Shown one piece after another: positions 21,917 through 28,119 of a stretch of DNA of 30,948 nt (position 1 is the stretch's first letter; each line of letters begins with the position of its first letter). The DNA is from DASQQQ01 sp036390995 (GTDB lineage Bacteria; Actinomycetota; UBA4738; HRBIN12). Both the position numbers and the translations under genes were made by a program. Location of the stretch: contig DASWAT010000026.1 in the NCBI GenBank assembly GCA_036390995.1, positions 1 through 30,948 of the forward strand, in the 5' to 3' direction. Under the pieces are notes generated by a model. That model was not told the DNA's origin. It saw only the letters and a program-made list of their open reading frames with translations, and searched no databases.

Positions 21917-22911
21917 GAGGCACTCCTTCCTTCCACGTCGGCGTTCCGGATGTCGTCGCTCAACGGCTCCTCCTCGGCGAGATGGCCGGTGATCGCGAGG
22001 AACACCTCGTCGAGGCTCGGCCGGCGGAGCGAGAGGTCGTCGACCGCGATCCCTTCCTCGTCGAGTCGTCGGACCGCCCGGCCGAGCGCGGATCGATCGT
22101 CGATCCGCACCGTCACGAGCTGTCCGTCGGTATAGGTGCCCTCGTCGCCCGTGGCGAACTCGCCGAGGATGCGCTCGGTCGCCGCGTGGTCCGCGGGGTC
22201 TGCCGGTTGCGCCTGCAGCACCTGACCTCCCACGCGGGTCTTCAGTTGCTGCGGGGTCCCCGCCGCGATGACCCGGCCGTGGTCGATGACCACGATCTCG
22301 TCGGCGAGCCGGTCCGCCTCCTCCAGGTATTGAGTCGTCAGCAGGACGGTGGTCCCGTCGGCAACGAGCGCGCGGATCATCCCCCACAGTTCGAGGCGGC
22401 TCCTGGGATCCAGGCCGGTCGTGGGTTCGTCGAGGTACAAGAACCGAGGACGACCCACCAAGCTGGCGGCCAGGTCCAGCCTCCGCCGCATCCCGCCCGA
22501 GTAGGTCTTCGCGAGCTTGCCGGCCGCCTCGGCCAGGTCGAACGCTTCGAGGAGCTCGTCCGCGCGGCGGCGAGCCTCGGCGGCGCGAACGCCGAGAAGC
22601 CGGCCGATCATGAACAGGTTCTCCCGCCCCGAGAGCAGCTCGTCGACCGCCGCGTACTGGCCGGTGAGCCCGATCAGCCGCCGCACCTCTTCGGGGTGAT
22701 GGACCACGTCGTATCCACCGACCGAGGCTCGGCCCTCGTCGGGCCGGAGCAGCGTCGAGAGCAGCCGGATCGCCGTCGTCTTGCCGGCACCGTTCGGTCC
22801 GAGCAGCCCGAACACGCTTCCCTCCCGTGCCACCATGTCGATGCCGTCGAGCGCCCGGACCTTCCCGAACGTCTTCACGAGGCCCTCGGCCTCGATCGCT
22901 GAGGTCGCCAT
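21913..22911 (-). CDS. ABC transporter ATPase (DrrA-like)
   Basis: The product has 332 residues. Walker A is GPNGAGKTT (Lys44), the signature is YSGGM (137-141) and Walker B is FLYLDEPTTGLDP (Asp161, Glu162), followed by a switch-region TTQYLEEADRLADEI. After residue 220 comes the C-terminal extension typical of DrrA-type exporters, ending RRPSLDEVFLAITGH. It powers export through the permease of the following gene; four-base overlap indicates translational coupling. The gene is divergent from a WYL-domain regulator 95 bp away, a common arrangement for locally controlled exporters. Confidence 0.94.
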   Translation of the reverse strand: MATSAIEAEGLVKTFGKVRALDGIDMVAREGSVFGLLGPNGAGKTTAIRLLSTLLRPDEGRASVGGYDVVHHPEEVRRLIGLTGQYAAVDELLSGRENLFMIGRLLGVRAAEARRRADELLEAFDLAEAAGKLAKTYSGGMRRRLDLAASLVGRPRFLYLDEPTTGLDPRSRLELWGMIRALVADGTTVLLTTQYLEEADRLADEIVVIDHGRVIAAGTPQQLKTRVGGQVLQAQPADPADHAATERILGEFATGDEGTYTDGQLVTVRIDDRSALGRAVRRLDEEGIAVDDLSLRRPSLDEVFLAITGHLAEEEPLSDDIRNADVEGRSAS

Positions 22912-22952
22912 CGCTCCTCCCTTCCGCTATCGCCTTGTCGAGGTGCGGCCAT

Positions 22953-22967
22953 CTTGACGTGGTGAAG
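22953..22967. promoter_or_regulatory. Weak palindrome in the shared ABC/WYL regulator control region
   Basis: CTTGACGTGGTGAAG has dyad symmetry at 5 of 7 base pairs and contains TTGACG, a -35-like hexamer (22954-22959). It lies in the 95-bp region between divergent genes, where an autoregulating WYL protein would bind. Imperfect palindromes of this quality are expected by chance in a region of this length, so this is only a candidate. Confidence 0.2.
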
Positions 22968-23006
22968 TGGCCATCCTCTGGCCGGTTTTCCTGCCAAACT
23001 CTGGGC

Positions 23007-24011
23007 GTGCGCGCCGATCGTCTCGTGGCCGTCCTGCTGCTCCTCCAGTCGCGGGGGCGGGTCACCGCGGCCGAGGTCGCCGACGAGCTCGAGATCTCGG
23101 AACGGACCGCCAGACGCGACCTCGAGGCCCTGGCCATGGCCGGCATCCCGGTGTACTCGCAGGCCGGGCGCGGAGGAGGCTGGTCGCTGGTCGGCGGCGC
23201 TCGTACGGATCTGAGCGGCCTGACGGCGGCCGAGGCTCGGACCCTGTTCCTGGTGGCCGGCCCCTCCGCCTCGGCCACGCCCCAGGTCAAGGCGGCGCTC
23301 CGCAAGCTGGTGCGGGCGCTGCCCGAGCCCTTCCGGGCCGAGGCCGAGGCTGCCGCCTCGGCGGTGGTCCTGGATCCGGCCAGCTGGGACCGCACCAATC
23401 TGCCCCCGCCCCACCTGGAGGTGCTGCAGCACGCCGTCGTGGATGGGGTGAAGGTGCGGCTCCGCTACGCCGGCCGGGACCGGCCGGAGAGCGAACGGAT
23501 CGTGCACCCGCTCGGCCTGGTGGCCAAGGCGTCGGTCTGGTACCTCATCGCCGGAACCGACGCCGGGCTGCGCACGTTCCGCGTCAGCCGCGTCCGCTCG
23601 GTCAGCGTCACCGATGAGCCCGTGGAGCGCCCGGACGGCTTCGACCTGGCGACGACCTGGAGGTCCATCGTGGACACGCTCGACGAGCGGCGGACCCCCT
23701 TCAGGGCTGTCGTCCGCGCGCCGGAGGACGTGGTGCCCTGGCTCCGGGCGGCGTTCGGGACCCGCCTCTCGGTGGTCGGCCACGCGGACGACGGCCGGGT
23801 CGACGTCGAGGTCCGCGGCTGGTCGGCTCCGTCGCTCGCGGCCGAGATCGCCGGGTTCGGTGCGCGGGTCGAGGTCCTCGGCCCGGCCGAGGTCCGCGAC
23901 CACCTGGCCCGCCTGGGCGCGGAGCTCACCGCGCGCTACGGTCGGCTGGTCGCCGGGCGCGAGACGTTCGACCCGCCCCCAACGACCCCTCCCGAGCTTC
24001 CCCATCCGTGA
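23007..24011 (+). CDS. HTH/WYL-domain transcriptional regulator
   Basis: The product has 334 residues. An N-terminal HTH_11/DeoR-like domain occupies about 1-60 (RADRLVAVLLLLQSRGRVTAAEVADELEISERTARRDLEAL contains the recognition helix). A WYL domain follows, with VRLRYAGRDRPESERIVHPLGLVAKASVWYLIAG, the W-Y-L triad and an Arg-rich pocket. A C-terminal WCX extension ends the protein. WYL domains bind nucleic-acid or nucleotide-like ligands; YafY/PafBC-type regulators belong here. GTG 23007 starts at the first family residue and no ribosome site is visible upstream, so the transcript may be leaderless. It probably regulates the divergent ABC exporter; that is inferred from position only. Confidence 0.9.
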   Translation: MRADRLVAVLLLLQSRGRVTAAEVADELEISERTARRDLEALAMAGIPVYSQAGRGGGWSLVGGARTDLSGLTAAEARTLFLVAGPSASATPQVKAALRKLVRALPEPFRAEAEAAASAVVLDPASWDRTNLPPPHLEVLQHAVVDGVKVRLRYAGRDRPESERIVHPLGLVAKASVWYLIAGTDAGLRTFRVSRVRSVSVTDEPVERPDGFDLATTWRSIVDTLDERRTPFRAVVRAPEDVVPWLRAAFGTRLSVVGHADDGRVDVEVRGWSAPSLAAEIAGFGARVEVLGPAEVRDHLARLGAELTARYGRLVAGRETFDPPPTTPPELPHP

Positions 24012-24143
24012 CCCTTCCCCCTACGTGATCGCCCGTGCCGGATCGATCCGCGCCCACGCGCTCTCGGATCTTCGTGATGGGACCCTGAGGACACCCGGAA
24101 CTCATCGCTCGGGCCGGACGAGCCGCTCTGCAGGGGAGGATCG

Positions 24144-24800
24144 CTATCGGCGGCCGCGGGGCGCGGGGGGTGGAAGCTCCGAGGTCCCTACGTTGGCGCG
24201 CAGCCACCCGTTCAGGGCTACGGACCCGTGGAGGAACTCCACGACGCGATCCTTCGCCCGCTTCGTTCCCAGCCAGGCCCCGGCGGGCCACTCCCGCCAG
24301 GTCACGATCCCCTTGAACCGGAGCAGCTCCACCCTGGGGTGATCCTTGGGGTAGCCGCGGGGCGCGGTCTTGAGGACCCCATGGCCGATGATCTGGAGAC
24401 CGCCCGCCCGAGCCGTCTCCACGATCGCAACGAGCTCGCTCCCGGTCCCGTCGTCGCCGACCGCCGCCCGGTACCGTTCGAGCTGGTCCGGTGCCATCTC
24501 CCACATGCCCGACCCGGCGGCGAGCCCGTCGGCCGTGAGCTGCACGTAGCCGTCCCCGATCATCGCGCCGATGTGGGTCTTGTACGGCGACTTGTCGGCG
24601 CTGAACCGGACGTCCCGGTAGGGGCGGAAGACCCGGGCCTCGCCCCACTCGGGCTCGAGCTCGGCGATCAGCTGGTCCATGGGGGCCCGCACGATCCGCT
24701 CGTACACGGCCTTGTTCCGTTGCCAGTACGTCTTGGAGTTGTCGGCCTCGAGCCCCTCGAAGAACTCGAGGGCCTCGGCCGGCCACCCTCGGAACGCCAT
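24144..24800 (-). CDS. DUF2461/TIGR02453 family protein
   Basis: The product has 218 residues, the usual family length. Conserved blocks are ALEFFEGLEADNSKTYWQRNKAVYE at the N-terminus, FRPYRDVRFSADKSPYKTHIGAMI, and LKTAPRGYPKDHPRVELLRFKG near the C-terminus. The function of the family is unknown; it is widespread in actinobacteria, proteobacteria and fungi as a single-domain soluble protein. ATG 24800 is preceded by GGGAGG at 7 nt. TACGCT at 24828-24833 on the minus strand is a possible -10. The gene is divergent from the NUDIX gene and converges on the WYL regulator gene. The 132-bp gap at its 3' end shows no convincing terminator or gene. Confidence 0.88.
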   Translation of the reverse strand: MAFRGWPAEALEFFEGLEADNSKTYWQRNKAVYERIVRAPMDQLIAELEPEWGEARVFRPYRDVRFSADKSPYKTHIGAMIGDGYVQLTADGLAAGSGMWEMAPDQLERYRAAVGDDGTGSELVAIVETARAGGLQIIGHGVLKTAPRGYPKDHPRVELLRFKGIVTWREWPAGAWLGTKRAKDRVVEFLHGSVALNGWLRANVGTSELPPPAPRGRR

Positions 24801-24921
24801 CGCGCCACCTCCCGAGCCCGGTGTCGAAGCGTAGCGGACGCGGGGGCGACGGAGCGACCCGCCCGCGGCTGCGCGAGCGCTCCCGATGCGACATCCTGGA
24901 GGTGGCACGGAGGGGGCGGAG

Positions 24922-25425
24922 ATGCCGAAGCTGAGCTCCGGGTTGCTCCTGCACCGTTCCAGGCGAGGACGTCTGGAGGTGCTACTGGTGCACCCCGGCG
25001 GCCCGTTCTGGGCCACGCGGGACGACGGCGCGTGGTCCGTGCCCAAGGGCGAGTACGGACCCGACGAGGATCCGCTCGAGGTGGCGTTCCGCGAGTTCGG
25101 CGAGGAGCTGGGGTCCGAGCCGCCCGGCGGCGGCTCGCCCGTCGACCTCGGCGAGCTCCGCCAGCGAAGCGGCAAGCGCGTCCGCGTCTGGGCCGTGGAG
25201 GGGGATCTGGACGTGACGACGGTGCACAGCAACACGTTCACGATGGAGTGGCCGCCTCGTTCCGGGCGGACACGCGAGTTCCCGGAGGTGGACCGGGCCG
25301 CGTGGCTCGACCTCGAGACCGCCCGACGCAAGCTGGTGTCGGGCCAAGCGGGGTTCCTCGACCGGCTGTCCGAGCTGGTGGGGTCGCGGCGGCCTGCACA
25401 CCGCGTAGGTGGTTCTGATCCGTGA
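24922..25425 (+). CDS. NUDIX hydrolase
   Basis: The product has 167 residues. The NUDIX box is complete at residues 43-64 (GEYGPDEDPLEVAFREFGEELG) and supplies the metal-binding glutamates Glu58, Glu61 and Glu62. The sequence before it (SSGLLLHRSRRGRLEVLLVHPGGPFW) resembles the NTP-pyrophosphohydrolase/YjhB-like group that cleaves nucleoside diphosphate linkages. The exact substrate is unknown. ATG 24922 follows a GGAGGGGGCGGAG ribosome site. The last ten residues (PAHRVGGSDP) are encoded by DNA antisense to a dioxygenase remnant (25394-25504), so the natural C-terminus may have been replaced when that sequence joined. The catalytic core should be unaffected. Confidence 0.88.
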   Translation: MPKLSSGLLLHRSRRGRLEVLLVHPGGPFWATRDDGAWSVPKGEYGPDEDPLEVAFREFGEELGSEPPGGGSPVDLGELRQRSGKRVRVWAVEGDLDVTTVHSNTFTMEWPPRSGRTREFPEVDRAAWLDLETARRKLVSGQAGFLDRLSELVGSRRPAHRVGGSDP

Positions 25426-25504
25426 TCGTGTATAGGGAGTAGAGCCCGTCGCGGTCGCAGTGCCACAGGTAGACGGCCGCCCCGGCGAGCGGCTCGCAGT
25501 CGGA
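25394..25504 (-). pseudogene. Remnant of an intradiol ring-cleavage dioxygenase-like gene
   Basis: Thirty-seven codons on the minus strand read SDCEPLAGAAVYLWHCDRD, then GLYSLYTITDQNHLRGVQ. This is the conserved start of the catalytic domain in intradiol dioxygenase-like proteins (CxPLxGAxVxxWHCD, GxYS, YLRGVQ), with a few residues lost between SLY and TDQ. Homology stops abruptly on both sides. Upstream lies the end of the PPOX gene; downstream the frame continues into antisense NUDIX sequence with no family match, so the His ligand motif (PHIHF) is gone. It has no start codon or ribosome site of its own. It is a gene fragment, probably left by deletion or rearrangement, and overlaps the NUDIX 3' end by 32 bp. 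Confidence 0.7.
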
Positions 25505-25539
25505 GCTATCCCGGCTCGCTCCTCGGTCGTGGCTCGGAG

Positions 25540-25974
25540 CTAGGCGGGGGGCGGGTTCCACGGTCCGACGCCGCCGAGGCGTTCGGCCGTGATCCTCGTG
25601 ACGAACCCGGGCGGTGGGTCGGGCATGGCGGGGAACACGACGTCGGGTCCGAGGTACGTGTGCGCGAGCCGCTGCAGGATCTCGGGCGCGCCGCCCTCGG
25701 TCACCCGGGCCGTCCCGTACACCACGAGGTACTCGAGCAACCCCCATGTGTTCCTCGTGATCGACGGGATCGAGAGGGCGATGCGGGGGTCGCGGCGGAG
25801 GTTCCTGAGCTTCCGCTGATCCGGGAGCGTCGCCAGGACGATCTCGTCCCCCTCGAGCCCGACCCAGGCCGCCGTCACCTGCGGCCCGCCGTCTTCGTCC
25901 AGCGTGACGACGTGCGCGACCGCGTCGCTCTCGAGGAGGCCACGTGCCGCCTCGGGAAGGACGATCCCTGCCAT
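25540..25974 (-). CDS. PPOX-class (F420- or FMN-dependent) oxidoreductase
   Basis: The product has 144 residues with a split-barrel flavin-reductase-like fold. AHVVTLDEDGGPQVTAAWVGLEGDEIVLATLPDQRKLRNLRRDPRIALSI is the characteristic cofactor-binding block of the actinobacterial PPOX class F420-dependent family (TIGR03618-like). The basic QRKLRNLRRDPR loop would hold the cofactor phosphate. The second half (YLVVYGTARVTEGGAPEILQRLAHTYLG) closes the barrel. Which cofactor it uses cannot be decided here. The ATG at 25974 lies 6 nt after a TAGCAT box, fitting a leaderless transcript. It is divergent from dinB, and unrelated in sequence detail to the PNPOx-fold gene at the left edge. Confidence 0.88.
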   Translation of the reverse strand: MAGIVLPEAARGLLESDAVAHVVTLDEDGGPQVTAAWVGLEGDEIVLATLPDQRKLRNLRRDPRIALSIPSITRNTWGLLEYLVVYGTARVTEGGAPEILQRLAHTYLGPDVVFPAMPDPPPGFVTRITAERLGGVGPWNPPPA

Positions 25975-25980
25975 CCGCGG

Positions 25981-25986
25981 ATGCTA
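25981..25986 (-). promoter_or_regulatory. Candidate -10 box for a leaderless PPOX mRNA
   Basis: TAGCAT on the minus strand fits TANNNT and ends 6 nt before the ATG at 25974. This spacing would place the first transcribed base at the start codon. No matching -35 is seen and no ribosome site precedes the gene. Confidence 0.35.
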
Positions 25987-26061
25987 CCTCGCACGGTGCT
26001 GCTCGGCCTCTCGATAGAGGCTCGGCCGCCTCCCCGGCTCGTCCGAGGTCGGCACCAGATG

Positions 26062-26075
26062 CGAACATACGTTCG
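26062..26075. promoter_or_regulatory. LexA (SOS) box at the dinB start
   Basis: CGAACATACGTTCG is a perfect match to the Gram-positive/actinobacterial SOS-box consensus CGAACRNRYGTTCG and has perfect dyad symmetry in both five-base arms. Its last base is the first base of the dinB GTG start. LexA bound here would block initiation or very early elongation. It is 87 bp from the divergent PPOX start and may affect that gene too. Confidence 0.85.
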
Positions 26076-27265
26076 TGTCGGACGGGGCGACGATCCTGCA
26101 CGCGGACGTGGATTCCTTCTACGCGTCCGTCGAGCAACGGGATGACCCCCACCTGCGTGGCCGCCCCGTCATCGTCGGGGCCGGCGTCGTGCTCGCGGCC
26201 AGCTACGAGGCCAAGGCGTACGGGATCCGCACGCCGATGGGGGGATGGCAGGCTCGCCGGCTGTGCCCGCACGCGGTCGTCGTCCGCCCGCGGATGGATG
26301 CCTACAGCGAGGCGAGCAAGGCGCTGTTCGAGGTGTTCAGGGACACGACGCCGTTCGTGGAGGGGCTGTCGATCGACGAGGCGTTCCTCGACGTCGGTGG
26401 CCTGAGGATGATCTCGGGCACGCCCAGGGAGATCGCCGAGCGACTGCGCCGGGACGTCCGTGAGCGGGTCGGCCTTCCCATAACGGTGGGGGTGGCCAGG
26501 ACCAAGTTCCTGGCCAAGGTGGCCAGCGGGGTCGCCAAGCCCGATGGTCTGCTGGTGGTGCCGGTCGAGGGCGAGCTGGACTTCCTGCACCGGCTGCCGG
26601 TCGAAGCGTTGTGGGGCGTCGGGCCGGTCACCGCGGCCAAGCTCAGGGACCGCTCGCTCATGACGGTCGGGCAGGTCGCGCGGCTCGGCGAGCCGAGCCT
26701 GGTGCGGATGCTCGGCCGGGCGGCCGGCCGTCATCTCCACGCGCTGGCGCACAACCGCGATCCCCGTCCGGTCCAGGTGGGCCGCCGCCGCCGCTCGATG
26801 GGGACCCAGCGCGCGCTCGGCCGCACACCACGATCACCGGAGGCTCTGGACACCGACCTCGTCGCGCTGGTCGACCGCCTCGCGCGGAGGCTGCGGAGGG
26901 CTCACCGGGTGTGCCGGACGGTCGTGCTCCGGCTGCGGTTCGATGACTTCTCGCGCGCCACGCGCTCGCACACGCTGCCGGAGGCGACCGCCCAGACCGG
27001 GCTGATCCTCGCCACCGCGAGGGGGCTGCTTGCGACGGCCATGCCGACGATCCAGCGTCAGGGCATCACGCTCATCGGCGTGACCCTCGGGAACCTCGCC
27101 GACGATGGCATGATCCAGCTCGCGCTGCCGTTCGATCGTCCGCTCGCGTACGCCATCGACACCACGCTCGACAGCGTGCGGGACCGGTTCGGGTCGAAGG
27201 CCATCACCCGGGCCGTGCTCCTCGGCCGCGACCACGGCGCATCGGTGCCACTGCTCCCAGATTGA
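26075..27265 (+). CDS. dinB: DNA polymerase IV (Y-family translesion polymerase)
   Basis: The product has 396 residues. ILHADVDSFYASVEQ holds the first catalytic aspartate (Asp11) and, at the steric-gate position, Tyr16 rather than the Phe of E. coli DinB. LSIDEAFLDV holds Asp101 and Glu102. The thumb (GVGPVTAAKLRDRSLMTVGQVARL, helix-hairpin-helix) and little-finger domains follow. QLALPF at 348-353 is a sliding-clamp binding motif of the QLxLxF type, followed by about 40 further residues. GTG 26075 starts directly after the LexA box, so expression should be SOS-induced. There is no ribosome site and the mRNA may be leaderless. The gene copies damaged DNA at low fidelity. It ends 18 bp from a convergent gene. 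Confidence 0.95.
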   Translation: MSDGATILHADVDSFYASVEQRDDPHLRGRPVIVGAGVVLAASYEAKAYGIRTPMGGWQARRLCPHAVVVRPRMDAYSEASKALFEVFRDTTPFVEGLSIDEAFLDVGGLRMISGTPREIAERLRRDVRERVGLPITVGVARTKFLAKVASGVAKPDGLLVVPVEGELDFLHRLPVEALWGVGPVTAAKLRDRSLMTVGQVARLGEPSLVRMLGRAAGRHLHALAHNRDPRPVQVGRRRRSMGTQRALGRTPRSPEALDTDLVALVDRLARRLRRAHRVCRTVVLRLRFDDFSRATRSHTLPEATAQTGLILATARGLLATAMPTIQRQGITLIGVTLGNLADDGMIQLALPFDRPLAYAIDTTLDSVRDRFGSKAITRAVLLGRDHGASVPLLPD

Positions 27266-27283
27266 GTGCCGAGTGGGAGCGTC

Positions 27284-27766
27284 TCACCGGGTCGGCGTGT
27301 CGTCCTTCGGGTCGACGCGTCGTCGGAGCGCCGCTTCGACGTCGTCGAGGTGCTCCCCCCGGTGCGCTGCGCGCAGGGAGTAGAGCGGGCTGTCCGGGTC
27401 GTGTGGCCAGAGGCGGTCGACGGGCAGCGTCGCCACCCGGGCGTCGGTCTCTTCGGCGATCCGCAGCGCCAGCCGAGCGAGCTCGAGCGGGGCGATCGCG
27501 TGGATCAGCGGGCGCGAGGCGTCGTTGATCCAGTCGACGTCCTCCGGCTCCGTGTCGGAGGCCGAGAATGGTACGCCGCGCTCCAGCTTGTCGGCGAGCG
27601 CCAGCACCCGGGCATCCCAGAACGCGATGTGGCCGAACACGCCGGCGACCGTCCAGTGCTCGTTCACCGGGGCGCGAAGCTCGTCCTCGTCCAGGCGCTC
27701 GACCAGGGCGCGAAGTCGCTCGCGCTCTCGCGTGTTCTCGTCGATGTACGAACGATCCTTCGACAT
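27284..27766 (-). CDS. DinB-superfamily (DUF664/maleylpyruvate isomerase-like) metalloprotein
   Basis: The product has 160 residues, a predicted four-helix bundle. EHWTVAGVFGHIAFWDARVL contains the conserved helix-2 histidine, and the C-terminal RGEHLDDVEAAL the last metal-ligand histidine, of the DinB/DUF664/mycothiol-dependent enzyme superfamily. Members include Bacillus DinB and bacillithiol or mycothiol transferases; the specific reaction cannot be told. It is unrelated to DNA polymerase IV despite the shared name. ATG 27766 is preceded closely by GGAGG, almost too close for good translation. TATCGT at 27776-27781 on the minus strand is a possible -10. A degenerate SOS-box-like sequence covers codons 2-6 (27749-27762). 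It converges with dinB. Confidence 0.82.
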   Translation of the reverse strand: MSKDRSYIDENTRERERLRALVERLDEDELRAPVNEHWTVAGVFGHIAFWDARVLALADKLERGVPFSASDTEPEDVDWINDASRPLIHAIAPLELARLALRIAEETDARVATLPVDRLWPHDPDSPLYSLRAAHRGEHLDDVEAALRRRVDPKDDTPTR

Positions 27767-27856
27767 GCCTCCATGACGATACCGCCGGCGGGTGGAGGCC
27801 GCTCAGTTCGCCACGGCCCGGGCGTGAACGGACACCGTCAGCTGCGCATTTTCGAG

Positions 27857-27900
27857 TGGGCCCCCCGGGACTCGAACCCGGAACCTGCGGATTAAGAGTC
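27857..27900 (-). tRNA. 3' half of a tRNA-Lys(CTT) gene, no 5' half
   Basis: Read on the minus strand, the sequence contains a seven-base anticodon loop CTCTTAA (27898-27892; anticodon CTT at 27896-27894), the TCCGC stem strand, a variable loop, a perfect T-arm (CCGGG, loop TTCGAGT, CCCGG), the acceptor strand GGGGCCC (27864-27858) and an A discriminator. CCA is not encoded. The 5' side does not match: no GCGGA anticodon strand, no D-arm and no GGGCCCC acceptor strand occur within 100 bases. The homology ends sharply in the anticodon stem, the usual crossover point for elements that integrate into tRNA genes. It is therefore a tRNA fragment, probably an attachment-site copy, and cannot give a functional tRNA. 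Confidence 0.75.
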
Positions 27901-27905
27901 TGGTC

Positions 27906-28119
27906 CGGAGGTCCAGGTCAGAGCGCCGCGTCGCCCATGAGCTAGGCGTTTGCGTCTCATGACTACCCATCGTTTCTCAACGTTTCCCGTTCCTTCACGG
28001 GGATGAGAGGGGTCTGTTACCGAACGCGGGTTGTCACCGAAACCAACAAGCCGGCCGATGCCTTGAAATCGACCTTGTGCTCGGAGCGGCCCACCCGGCG
28101 TCTCCCGTCCTGCGCTGAG
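27906..28119. other. Gene-free stretch between the tRNA-Lys fragment and the WD40 gene
   Basis: No credible protein gene is visible. Part of it (about 27957-28080) is visibly less GC-rich than the rest of the window. It contains an imperfect inverted repeat next to the tRNA fragment (27901-27915), two CGTTTC hexamers exactly 10 bp apart (27971-27976, 27981-27986) and two near-identical decamers, TGTTACCGAA (28015-28024) and TGTCACCGAA (28032-28041). Such short direct repeats beside a tRNA fragment could be recombinase arm sites or transposon-end repeats, but no element could be named. Together with 27767-27856 this leaves about 350 bases without a protein gene. Confidence 0.5.

Noticed and set aside
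24039..24050. Perfect 12-bp palindrome CGGATCGATCCG after the WYL gene
   Set aside because: Several perfect 12-mers are expected by chance in 31 kb, it has no loop for a terminator hairpin, and no regulator site is expected between convergent genes.
27273..27287. Hairpin between dinB and the DinB-superfamily gene as a terminator
   Set aside because: The stem is six pairs with a G-T pair and a 3-nt loop and overlaps a stop codon; too weak to annotate.
27266..27895. Plus-strand open frame ending in WAPRDSNPEPAD
   Set aside because: The end is the antisense reading of the tRNA T-arm, a well-known spurious peptide, and the rest is antisense to the DinB-superfamily gene.
27857..27960. A complete tRNA with a small intron, or a permuted tRNA
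   Set aside because: No D-arm or matching 5' acceptor and anticodon strands were found on either side, and the extra DNA has no group I intron features.
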